Shown here in pieces: positions 41,005-52,500 of a stretch of 64,000 nucleotides of DNA; positions within the stretch are counted from its first letter, which is position 1; each line of letters begins with the position of its first letter. Location: positions 248,001 through 312,000 of the forward strand of contig MU008174.1 in the NCBI GenBank assembly GCA_010909165.1. The letters run 5' to 3'. A program made the position numbers and the translations under genes. The notes under the pieces are model-generated. The model made no database searches and was not told the origin of the DNA. It saw only the letters and a list, made by a program, of their open reading frames with translations. Origin of the DNA: Anthoceros angustus (Eukaryota > Streptophyta > Anthocerotopsida > Anthocerotales > Anthocerotaceae).

Positions 41005-42072
41005 ATTTAGGGAAAAATGATGGGGAAAAATTCATTCAGCACGGATAATGAAGGTGGATCTTTGGGGATAAGATCAAAAGATCAAGGTCAAGATCAAGGT
41101 CACGCCTTGTGAAGGATTGCTGTTGAGATGGCCTTTGAAGGGCAATGGAGACCGCTATCAAGTAAGTATGTGAACAAGAAAGGGCAAACCCCACGCCATG
41201 CTTGCAGGCGTAGTAGGATTTGGCACATGACTTGAGAAATCAATCAAGTCCGTGGCTATTGCTCCATACATTTCGAATGCGAGCAATAAAGAAGTGGTAC
41301 CTTGTATCCCGCTATACTTCGACCTTGAGAGCCGCAGACCGGCGGCAACCCAACCAGAGAGTTAATGATAACTGAGCGAGATGGTGTCTCGAGGTGGTCA
41401 AGAACCACCGCCTCGCCACCGAAACCGTCACCATGACAAAGTACTTGGATGTAATTGCTCAAGAATGTACCGCTCCCTCCGTGGAGCCGCGAGTTGTGGC
41501 AAACATGACATCGCGGATAGCATCGGGTGGCGATGCGACTCATGGGGACAACAAGGCGAACCCCAAAGTCATCGAGGCGGATAATGACCAATGAGTTACA
41601 CAATATAGTTGGAGTAATAGACTTGTTATGTCGAAAGGAGAAGGTAGGGAAGGGGAGACGAGAGAGGGATAAGGAGTGGAGAGAATGGCAGGATAGATAG
41701 ATAATTGATATAGTTTTTGGGGCTTGAAAAAATATTTTAAAGCTTTTCTTATAAATATAAAAAGTATCACAAGTCTTAAATATTTTATTTAATTAATTAT
41801 AATAATGGTGAGTACAAACGCACGTGGAAGACGCATAGTACAACGTGAGGCTTCTCGTCGGGGATAACATGAGTGAGGATGATGATGATTTATAATATGA
41901 GCGGATGATGACCAATGAGTTATTTAGTAGAGTTACTCGACTTTGTTGTGCGGGGCAAGGAAGGTACAATGAGAAAGAGATAAAGAGTGGAGAGATGATG
42001 GGAGGATAGATAGATAGTTGATATAGGTTGACTTTTGCTCTTGCTCTCTCTACGGTCCCACGTCTTTCTTCT
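41005..42072. repeat. Tandem duplication, copy 2 (about 1,068 bp)
   Basis: Starts with the same ATTTAGGGAAAAATGATGGGG and ends at CTACGGTCCCACGTCTTTCTTC, where the LINE reverse transcriptase begins. Its offset from copy 1 falls from 1,138 at the start to 1,074 by position 41582, then stays within 2 bp to the end. Nearly all of the 66 missing bases therefore lie in its first half, spread over many short gaps. Confidence 0.9.
41160..41610 (-). mobile_element. LINE tail relic in duplication copy 2, heavily gapped
   Basis: Same LINE C-terminal tail as copy 1 but with numerous 1-4 base gaps that destroy the frame. The nucleotide match is clear (CCGCTATACTTCGACCTTGA against CCGCTATACTTTCTGACCTT in copy 1). 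Confidence 0.65.
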
Positions 42073-43750
42073 GCCGGGCTGTCTAGGATGGTATTTGAGC
42101 AACTTCGGGACCTTTTTCTCCCTGAAGACCCATCCAATAGCTTTCCACTGCTCTTTTCCCTGGCTGCTGCTGTGGCACGGGGGGAAGCGTCTCATCGGAT
42201 CTCTCAAGTCCTTTCAGCTAGTAGGCTCGTCGCTATGGACAAGCTTGCCTCGGGCTCTGGCGTGCATCCACTCGCGGCTGGGGAAGCCTTCATGCGGCTC
42301 CTTAGCCGTGCTATTGCCCTTCATTGCTGCTCCCTCCTCCAGCAGCACCTTAACCCCTTACAATTTGGCATTGCTACTCTGGGGGGTTGCGAGTCAGTGG
42401 TGTTTGGCGTACAAGCATGCCTTGACACCCACCCGAATTGGGTTATTTTATAGGTGGATGTTGAAAACGCCTTCAATACCATTTCCAGGAGCATCATCTT
42501 CGAGGAGCTCAGGGACACTGGTGGTGTCCTGGGGAGCCTTATACCTTTTGTCCGGTGCTTCTACGGGACGTCTTCCTATCTCTATTATCGACAGAACGCC
42601 TCGGATTGCTGCTTTCGCCTTGAATCACCACAAGTACTGTGCAAGGTGATCCTCTAGGCGGTGCCCCCTTTGCCATCACCCACTATAGGGCCCTTTCCAA
42701 GGCTGCTTCCTCTGCGTGTGACTATGTCTTCTCGTCGCTAGCAGATGACTCTCACATCCTTGGGTTTGGAGACAAGGTTCAGGAGGCCTTCCAGCTCTTC
42801 TCCCATGAGCTTTCTTTGGTTCGCTTAAAAGTAAAGCTCTCTAAGTGCCGTGTGTGGTCCCCGTCGGGTATCCTCCCCACTTTGCAGTTCCCAGATGGGG
42901 AGATTGCTCCGGCCTTGGGTCTACGGATTTTGGGGGTCCCCTTCGGCTCCCCTGACTTCATTGGGAGCTTCCTGGACCAGGCTCTCGCGAAGGACCTGTC
43001 CCATGTCGAGGACCTCCCCTGTTGGGGACTGCTTAAGTGGCCTTTGGAATTCTTTCCTCCTGCTTTGCTAGGCGCCCTGCTTACCTCATCCGCACGCTTC
43101 CCCCGACTCCGGTTCTCATGTCTTGACTTCAGGGGTTTGATAGGAAGATAATGGATACTCTTGGTGACATCATGGGCCTAAGGGCTTTCGAGAGCCCTGC
43201 GGGCAATTTGGCCCACTAACAGGCATCGATGTCAGTGCAGTTGGGGGGCGCTGCCCTTCTCTCACTAGAGGTCTCTTCCCCGACGGCTTTTTTAGGTAGT
43301 TGGGCCCTATCAGCTCCTGCTCTTGCCTCTCGGTTCATCCTCCATGACAAGCCCTTTCTAGAGGATCTTGTGTCTTGTGTGGAGGAGGGAACCTTCCCTC
43401 TCCAAATTTCTTTGAGGCGGGCTAGGGAAATGCTTTTTGCGGATGCTCGGCGGGATTTCCCTCCTTTCTCGACGTTTATCTTCGATGGTTTCAAGGGGTT
43501 GCAGGCATTGTTGCTTGAGAAGCAGGTTGGCTAGGCTTTCCAGTCCGTCCTCTTGGACTCCTCCATTCCTAGGTCCACAAGAGCTTGGCTTCGCTCTTTA
43601 TATGGTAAGGGCGCAGGCGCTTGGCTTCTCGCTCGTCCATGTATACGAGGTTTTGTCATCGCACCAACCACCTTCACCACTTCGATGTGATTCTGTCTTA
43701 GCCTGCTTCAGCCTGTAGCGTCTTCCCTTCTTACCTGCGAGTGCGACGCT
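42068..43750 (+). mobile_element. LINE reverse-transcriptase relic, copy C (best preserved)
   Basis: Plus-strand non-LTR retrotransposon fragment. 42028-42453 reads HRISQVLSASRLVAMDKLAS and onward to NWVIL, stops at a TAG, and resumes in the same frame as VDVENAFNTISRSIIFEELR (RT motif A). After a frame change near 42640 it reads QGDPLGGAPFAITHYRALSK, then SSLADDSHILGFGDKVQEAF, whose ADD is the RT catalytic motif, and RLKVKLSKCRVWSPSG. The C-terminal part LEVSSPTAFLGSW and LEDLVSCVEEGTFPLQISLR lies at 43229-43534. Homology to copy B at 18-19.3 kb ends abruptly at about 43750, next to the CACTA relic. Inactive because of frameshifts. No endonuclease domain is seen. Confidence 0.8.
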
Positions 43751-43752
43751 CA

Positions 43753-46707
43753 CACTATCATTGTCTTCATCATCCTCACCTATGATATCCTCATCGTCAT
43801 CATCTTGACTCATGTTATCCTCGTCTTGAGCCTCACCTTGCACTATTCGTCTTCCCTGTGCGCTTGTACCCACCACAAATTACCATGCATTTTTAGAATT
43901 CTCGTATAAAAAGACTTGCTCCACTTTCTCTGACACTAGTACAAATGGCTCATCCTCCAACTTTTCATTGGATAACATGACATTGTTAACCATGAACATA
44001 CGAGATGTATTTGTTTTGATGGCTGTGTGCTCTTTGTTCCATTGAGCCTTGAACCATCTCACCTTCAACACATTTACTTTGTTAGATGGCCCTAAGTCCA
44101 CCTCCAAAATCTCTTCCACCTTTCCAGCATAGGGAAAATTTGCTATACTAGGTTCGGTGTCCCCGCGATGTGAAACACATGCCTGGCTATATAGATGTTT
44201 TATAATGCTATCACATGTATTCTTTCCCCTATCTGCATCTATAGTCCTTATATGATTTCCATATGCCCACATCATTTTATATGATCGCACACGCTGAGGA
44301 GGTCCTCGCACAATTGCAGTCACATCCAACCCATAGGTTTGTACTGCATTTCTTTCTTCTGCTACTTTAACTTCATCTATCAACCATTCTGCAAAAGGAC
44401 GTTGCTCGTCGTCTATACCGTCATACACTTTTCGCCATTTTTGAGTACACGCTGAGTTTTCCACTAACACTTTCCTCATCTGTTGCATTTCCACATCATT
44501 CGGTCATAATTTTTGCCATTCTCTTGCAATAACACCCCACATTAGGTGACATCATCTTCTGATTTCCACACTCTTGGTGCCTCTTTATGTGTATTTCTAA
44601 AGAACTTTGAGCTATAAAATATTATCTTTTGTCCTAAGTATCCTAAAGCCATGCTACCTTGGTCGGGCTTTGTCGAACAAGTCCCTTTAACACTTTCATG
44701 TGCCTTTCTAAGAAATACATCCATCGATATCGAGTTGGTCCACATAATTCAACCTCCCGCACAAGATGAACAACAACATGTACTTGACTTGTCAGAAAAG
44801 TCGTTGGAAATTCCCTCTCCAACACACACATGATCTCCACACTTTTCACCTTCATAGCTGGAATTTCATCCTTCGCAATTTCTTTTGAACAAAGCCACCT
44901 AAATAGCTCGGCAAGATCACATATAGCCTTGTGAACATCATGATGTATTAATCCTTTCAAGACAATCGGCCACAAATCCGTTAGCAAATGGTGATGATCA
45001 TGAGACTTCAACCCGAAAATTCCCTCTTCATTCCCTTTAGAAAAACAACGCTTCAAATTTGACCCATACCCTGTAGGAGTACGTATGCTACAAATCCTTG
45101 TTCTCAATTTTTCCTCTGCATTTGCATACATTCGCCTCTTTTTGCTGCCATGTCCAAGAACCTGTGGTCTGTGTCGTTATAAATGTCCGTCCTGGTTCGC
45201 TGTGTTTTTTACCTTGCACCCCATTTACAACATTTTGGCCTCTTTGGCTCCTTCCAACAGGTGATGGCCTCGCATGGGGGCACCAATCTTGTTTGGTATT
45301 AGAATACTCAAGATCTCTACGACTAGCAAGGGAATCTTGATTCCCACAGATGTGTGCCAAAATCTGTTGACTTACATTCTTTCCAATGTGCATGATATCA
45401 AATAAGTGTCTGATCAACAATATCTGCAACCACCAAATAGCATGACTAAAAGTTAACCTTCATGAATAGCTCTTAGTCTACCTATCGATGCTACCAATAA
45501 CATAATTAAAATCTTCTTGAAAAGGGTAATACTTGCAAGACTCCATATGCACGCATACATACCTCCCGGTATGGAAGCTCCCAGAAAATTGAATGCTCGT
45601 CGCTAGTAACACCCTGTACTGCCTTCACCATTGTCTTTTGCATATTTTAAGTTAAAGCTTTCGATCATAATATCCTCGGGAGTTGGTGCATAGTCCGGAG
45701 GAATAATTCCTATCTTAGCCTTTCCATTGAATGAATCCCGCTCTTCCACTGTAAACTTGTATTCCTCTGGTAAAATTTTTCTAAAATTCTTATCATATGT
45801 CATTTTGTTTGTAAACATTAATCTTCTTGCTTCTAATTTGTCCCAATATATCAGACATGCCTGCTTCCCTTTTGTTTGCGTTTTAGAAGTGAAAGAATAT
45901 CCTGGATAATCATGCATCGTTCACAATAATAAGGCCTTCAATCTAAATTATCTTTGAGCATTTCCAATAGCCATAGAAGCATCTTGTACGACCACACCTT
46001 CCTCCCACAATACCTTTAACTCTTCGATGAGTGGTTGAAAATATGCATGTGCATCTTTTACTTCCTTCGGACTAGGGCTAATCATTGACAACAATATATG
46101 CCCATTCTTGATAGATAACCAACCAAATGTTGCGCGTCTTCTTAGCAAACTCTGGATAAGTATTGTCCACATGTCCCATGCACAGCGATCTGATGGGACC
46201 CGCATAATTCCATCATTAGACTTATTTGTGGCGTGCCATGATATCATACTTGCTAGCTCCGGACATCTAAACATTTGTTTCAACCTAGGAATCAATGGAA
46301 AATCTCGAAGTAGCTTAACGGGTACACTCGTTCTTCGTGTCAGTCCCATACCTATGTTTCCCACACATCTTGCAGAATAGCAATTCGGAAAACTCGTCCG
46401 TGAACAACATAAAATCATCTTGACAAGCATGTATGGTTGTACATGTTAGGCCAAACCCCTTAAGCATCTTCCTAATTTCAGGCCTACTTTTTAGCAACTT
46501 GTTGCCAACTGGGAGGCCTAATTTGCCTAGTAACGATAGAATTGAATTCAAAGATGCATCCGACCAGCCATGCCTCCTTTGGATGTTCAATAACAATAAA
46601 ATGAATGCTAATAAACTTATCTTGGCTCCATCCCATAGAGGCATAGTTGCTGCGGTGTGCATCGTCCTTAATTCCTCATGCAAGGAATCAACCTGTTCTT
46701 TAGTCAT
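43753..46707 (-). mobile_element. CACTA (En/Spm) TNP2-like transposase relic
   Basis: Minus-strand blocks in family order. 46707-46315: WDGAKISLLAFILLLLNIQ, GWSDASLNSILSLLGK and IHACQDDFMLF (family IDACPNDCVLF). 46430-45948: LRDFPLIPRLKQMFRCPELA, GIMRVPSDRCAWDMW and FQPLIEELKVLWEEGV. 45917-45603: MHDYPGYSFTS and TKGKQAC. 45429-45088: RHLFDIMHIGKNVSQQIL. 45131-44643 (DUF4218): GLKSHDHHHLLTDLWPIVLK and CGPTRYRWMYFLERHMKVLK. 44494-43880 (DUF4216-like): RWFKAQWNKEHTA and DEPFVLVSEKVEQVFLYE. An acidic tail rich in Asp follows. Changes of frame may be introns in part, but several look like breaks. CACTA occurs at 43753 where LINE homology stops; the opposite terminus was not found, so the element boundaries are uncertain. 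Confidence 0.78.
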
Positions 46708-47929
46708 TTATGCAATGCCAAAAACCCCACCAAGTGCCTCCACCAACTCTATGGTCACTTGTTCATGGGGATGGATGTTGACATGTTCTTCATCAACCTC
46801 AGAATGATCATCAAAATCAATATCAATTTTTGTTCCTCTTCAATCTGATTATTCAATCACACATACAAAATGAATAAAAAATGAATATATAAAATATTGT
46901 AGTATCATATAAAATAATTCAATATTATAATTTAACAGTATTAATATAACCACTATTATTAAGAAAATATTGAACAAATCGGTACAGAGAGAGATCAGAA
47001 CACTCGGAAGTAAAACCAGACATTTCGCGTACGGGAGGGGGTAAGAATGACATCCTACTTATAAAACGAAGCTTGAACATTCGCGCGGAACAGAAAACCA
47101 CGCTCGGCATGCCAATAAGATCGGACAACGAAACCGCGCTGGGCTTGGCAATGACAAAGGAGAAAAAGACCAAGCTCGCCATGCCAATAATGTACATTAT
47201 TATATAAAAATGACAGGAGTAAAGCAGCTACGCTCCGGGTTCCGACACGAGTCACCCTGGGAAAGCTCTGATCGTGCAGCAATGCACTTGAACACGACGA
47301 AGCTCTCTGCCTGGCATCCGCGGCGATCAGGAACAGCCTGTGCCAATTTCAATCTGCGCGACGGGCCATATCCGTAGCCTTGTACGGTCTGCTGCCCTCG
47401 TTCCCGCTGAATTTTGGCGAGGGAGCTTGGCAACCAAGATCGCACAAGCGCGCATCACGACTCATCAGAGAGCAAGAGCTGGTGAGTAAATGCGCGCTCG
47501 GATCCGACCGCTTACAGCAGGTCACCGTGCTTGTTGCCTGATTTGCGTTGTGCTAGGTCGCTCTGGGCATTGGGAAGGGGCAAAGAAGTGATGGTGCCAG
47601 ATTGCTCAGCTTGGGGGCCACCTGGTGGTGAGGAGGTTTTTCGAACTGGCGCGGGTGATTTTTGTTTTTATTCGCAGCTGAATTGAGCTCGTGAGGGCTC
47701 GACTGGGTGTGCTGCTGATTTAATTTTGTGCGTGTCTGGTGAATTAATGTAGGAGGCCCGTGGTTTTGGTGTCTGATTGCCGCTGCTGGTGTTGGATGTG
47801 TAGAGAAGGGTGGGAGCTCGCAGAGAGAGGCACATGATTTAAATGGATTTGCAGTCTCCGATGCCGGATATTTGGTTTTGGCATGAAGCTGTGAAATCCG
47901 ACTGACAATGCTGTTGGCACCAGGGCAAC
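46708..47929. other. Spacer and VPS13 5' region
   Basis: An AT-rich part up to about 47000 flanks the CACTA relic; then GC rises toward VPS13. The last 400 bp or so before 47930 should contain its promoter and 5' UTR. No other gene seen. Confidence 0.5.
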
Positions 47930-49546
47930 ATGTTTGAAGCTCACGTGAGTATGCTGACTCGTGTTGGCTGGGGTGGTTGGACGGCTGAATTGGGGCCTGG
48001 CATGGGTTTGCTGAGAGTGGAGGGGAGAGAAGTCATGGAGAGGGAGGTCCATGTTGTTGCTGTTGGTGGTTTGTGCGTTTTCTGGACAGTGTGTTGGAGG
48101 GTTTGGCTTGAAGTTGAAAATGTAGAGCATTACGGTGTTGTAGCCGTTGGATTGGAAGCAGCAGTAGGTTTGGAGTAAAGTTCCGTGGAAGTGGGGTTAT
48201 GCCCCTGACTTGAACTGACAAGATGACTGTGCAGGTTTTGAACCTGCTGAAAAAGTATCTAGGGGAGTATGTCCGCGGACTATCAATAGAGGCCTTGAAG
48301 ATCAGTGTTTGGAAGGGTTTGGAAACTGTTGCCCTGTCCTTCGTGGTGTTTCAGAGCTGTTCATCCCATTCTGTACTAGTCCGCTCAGAAGGCGAAATGT
48401 TCTTCTAGGTGATGTCGTGCTCAAGGATTTGCAGCTGAAGGCTGAGGCGTTGAATGCATTGAAGCTGCCTATAACTGTGAAAGCTGGCTTTCTTGGATCG
48501 GTGACTTTGAAGGTGTGTATTAACAGGGAAGCCAGTTGTTGACCTTGTGGGGTCTCTGGTACAGTATTCTCCATGTTACAAGGGGAAGTCTGAACAACGT
48601 GTGCACGTCTTTGCAGGTCCCTTGGAATAAGCTGGGGAAAGAGCCAGTAGTAGTTCTTCTCGACCGCATCTTTGTTCTAGCTGAACCTTTGCGAGATGGA
48701 CATTCATCTGAGGTATTGATATATGCTGTTTTGAGTTGGAGCCAGTTCTTACAGGGAAGTGGCTTATGAAGTTCGTGGTGTCTCTTTGGGTATGTGATTG
48801 TGGCTTACATGTGGAGGATGTCATCTGTTGGCAGAAGGAAGACGAGGAGCAGTGGTTTGAAGCCAAAAGACGCAAGGTTGAGGTGTGGGCCGTGAACCAA
48901 GCTCACTAGTACTTTCAGTAGGACTTTTGGTAGCTTATTCACCCTTTTTGTGAATTGACTTTTGAAGTAAATGGTTTTTCTCCTGCTTTTCAGGATGCTG
49001 AAGTTGCAATGCTGGAAGCGAAGGATAAGAAGGCTGCCCCAACTGAAGCCGTTGGCCGCTCTGCCTCTCTGTCAAATCATGATGAACCTCTATGAGCTCC
49101 TTTCAGTTCTTTAGTATCCAGTATCCGCATCCAGGAACTGACAATGATGTTGTGTACCTTCTTTTCAGTCAGATGAGAGGAGCTCATGGTTAGGATCATT
49201 GATTGCTACTATAGTTGGCAACTTGAAGATTTCAATCACAAACTTGCACATACGCTATGAAGATACTATTAGGTAAGGTGGTGGCTTCATGTTGTCACTT
49301 GGTGTATTTGAACTGCACGCTGGTCGCGTCATTCACTTCACGAATGGGTTATGGTCGTCTCAGCAATCCTGGGCATCCATTCTGTGCCGGTGTCACATTG
49401 GCTACTCTTGCTGCTGTCACAATTGATGAGGCAGGAGCTGAAACTTTTGTCGCCAGTGGTGCGTTGGAGAAGCTTTGCAAGGTTGCCCTTGATTTGTGTC
49501 TTTTCTGCACCTCTATTTCCTACCAGTCGTGCTCCAGCATCAGTTG
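47930..49546 (+). other. VPS13 chorein-type N-terminal segment
   Basis: Exons coding for the conserved Vps13 N-terminus: VSIxALKISVWKGDVVLKDL-type start, AGFLGSVTLKVPWNKLGKEP, VLLDRIFVLAEP, then ATIVGNLKISITNLHIRYED and YGRLSNPGHPFCAGVTLATL. The usual AKxxxxxxKR helix between them is short here. The donor of the exon beginning 48994 (DAEVAMLEAKDKKAAP) is not clear by eye. Confidence 0.85.
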
Positions 49547-52500
49547 ACCAAGTAAAGAGTAGCCTAGGATGTACTCATAGATGCTCACCTGGGTTTGCAG
49601 TCTCTACAGCTGTTGCGGTTTGCTATATACCATGATTCAGATAGTAAGCCATGGCAACCGGGAAAAAACTGGGAGGACATGTCACCACAAGAATGGACCG
49701 AGGTCCTGTTCGTATCCTATGTGCTTTGCAATGTCGTAGGCTGAAGGTTGGTCCTTATGTCTAGTAGGGGACTTGAGTGTGACTGGATCTCTCTGATTGT
49801 ACAGATTTTTGAGGAGGGTGTATTACAGGATGTGCATGAGGGTTCACTGCCATCAAAGTGGTCAAGTGGTCGTCAGTATCTGCTGCATCCTGTTGATGGC
49901 ATGATGAGATATTATCGTCGTGGCAAGCGAGAAAAGAGAGATAAAGACGTCCCGCTACAAGAGTTGTCGGTTGTACTGGATCAACTCTCAGTGACTGTCT
50001 CAGAGGTACCGATCATGAAGTTCCAGAGGTCTCAAATGCAGACCATATCTTTTCATGTTGATTGATATCTCTAGGGCTTGTGTCTCTGCAGCTCCAGTAC
50101 TGCGATGGTATGAAGCTCCTCGAATCTGTGTCACGATACAGAACAAGGATGCAGTATGCCCGCTTTCGGCCCTTAGCAGCGGTTTCAACTTCACCCCGTG
50201 CCTGGTGGCTGTATGGTTGCCAGGCAGTTTTGCAGCAACAGCGATTGATTTGGTAACCAATAGTAGCTTGCATTGGGAACTGTTGTTGTTGTCTTCCTCA
50301 ACATCTGAAGGTGGAGAATTGTTTCCTTTCTGGAGCGCTGTGCATGAAGTGATGCTATTTGTATCGGTGGTAGGTACCGTTTTTCCTGGCCAAAAATTGC
50401 ACACTACTGCCAGTTGCGAAGGAAGTACGTGCAATTGTACGCAAATTGTCTGCAGCAGGGCCCTAAAGTCAGCAATCCTGAGATCAAGAAATGGGATGAG
50501 GAGCTAGAAGTGGAGGTCATTCTTTTGTGGAGGTGCTTGCTAAGTCTGGAGACTTGCTAGTCATTTTCTCATGTGTTCTCATGGATCTAGACAAAATCTT
50601 ATACTTGAAGCTCTCTTGCTGATTTTGTTAAGGTTCTTGGCACACGCTAAAGTGGAGAGTACAAGATCAAAGGAAGCGGCCAGGGAAAGAGAACGGCTGA
50701 AGAAAAGCACGTGGTGGTCTTTAGGCTGGTTAGTGACCACAACTGTCGTGTTTCATAGATTATGGAAATACCCGGCTGGCTTGTCATTGTTATCTTTGTT
50801 GCTGATTGTTCCATGTTCTGAGACAAGCTGATCGAACCTTTCCGTTGTTATCTCAGGGGTACTGCTGATAAAGATGTTAGTGCAACTTCATCCATGGAGA
50901 TAGAGTCTTCTGTATCTGGACAGTTAACTGAAGAGGAATGGAAAACATTAAATGAACTGATGAGTTACAAACCTGGAGAGGAAGCAAGTCAGGAAGCTGC
51001 CAACATGTTGCAGATCACATATTCTATCACTATCCAAAGAAGCGCTGCACGTGTATTAGACCGCAGTAAAACTGAGATACTTTGTGGAACTTTCGTTAAT
51101 CTTCACGTTGGGCTCAGACTCTATCCAAAAACAGTGGACTGTGACCTGCAGTTGCAGTTTTATGGCCTGTCAGCTCCTGAAGGTCCACTTCTAGAGGTAT
51201 GCATGTGTATGAGTGTGAATTGTAGCTTATTGTCAATATGGGGGTTCCTGCTCCTGGTTGCATACGAAGTTCTTAGCGCTCTCCATATATGGGCCATCAC
51301 TGATCAGGGATGTGTGTTTCAGAGTGTCAGTCGAGAGGGAAGGGAGCATGCTCTGACGACAACTTTTGTGCATTCTCCTCTAGAAGAGCATTTGGATTGG
51401 AAGTTGTCCGCGACCATGTCACCAATGCATGTAACGGTAAGGTTTCCCCTTATTGCAACCATGATGTGGATGGGGAAGTGATCTTCAGGGCCTCACCACT
51501 GTGAACATTTCTATCTATGGGTGTAGGTTTGGAGAGCGAGTTTTGATCGCTTTCTTGGTTTTCTAAGGAGTGCTCGAGCCCTGAGCCCCGAGGTGGCATT
51601 CGAGACTGCTGCAGCATTGCAGGTACCTACAAACCGCTCTGGTACGATTTTGTTGCGCATATACCAATGCAGAGGCATTTCATTGTAGTTTTGGAATCTG
51701 ATGGGCTGCAGAGTAAGTTTGAAGAAGTGACTAGGCGAGCCCAGGAGCAGTTGCAACTTGTTCTTGAAGAAAGCAAAAGGTCTATTCTTAACAAGTAGCT
51801 ATAATTTGTTGGCAGTTTATACCGAAGGGTGCTGCAGCCTTTCATGCTTAACAGCACAGATTTCATCTGGCAAGACATTTAGATGTACATGGAAATCTGA
51901 CCCGTTTTGAAAATATGACGATGGTTGTCATAGCAGTTGATGGCTTTCAGTAATCAAGAATTGTGATGGGTGACGGCAGGTTTTCCATTTGCTTGGATCT
52001 CGATGCTCCCAAGATAACGATACCTGGCGATATGTTGGGAAATTCTGGGCGGAAGACTCAGTTACTAGTTGATCTTGGACATTTCAAGTTGCATACTGCT
52101 GTGAGTTTGCTATGAAAGGAAGAGCTAGCTTTCACAAATTGTGAGAGTTGCGCTTCTTGCTATCTAAAATCTTGCTTTGTTCGCAGGAACATAATGTGGA
52201 TGGGAAGCATAAGGATGGCCTTTATTCTCGATTTCACATTGTTGGTAGTGATATATCAGCCTTCTTGGCAGATGGTCACTTTGATTGGTCAGAAGCACCT
52301 TCAGATTTGATTGGCGATGTTGACATGGAATTTGACCAGTGTGGTGGACTGGGCCGCCAGATATTTCCAGTGCTAGATCGATGTGGAATGTCAGTTGTTT
52401 TTGATCAGGTGCAGTGACGGGCACTTGCAAGGAGGTCCCTTGTGCATGCACTGATGTTTGAGTATTCTAAACTGCTGCTGAATGTGGCAGATTCAAGTTC

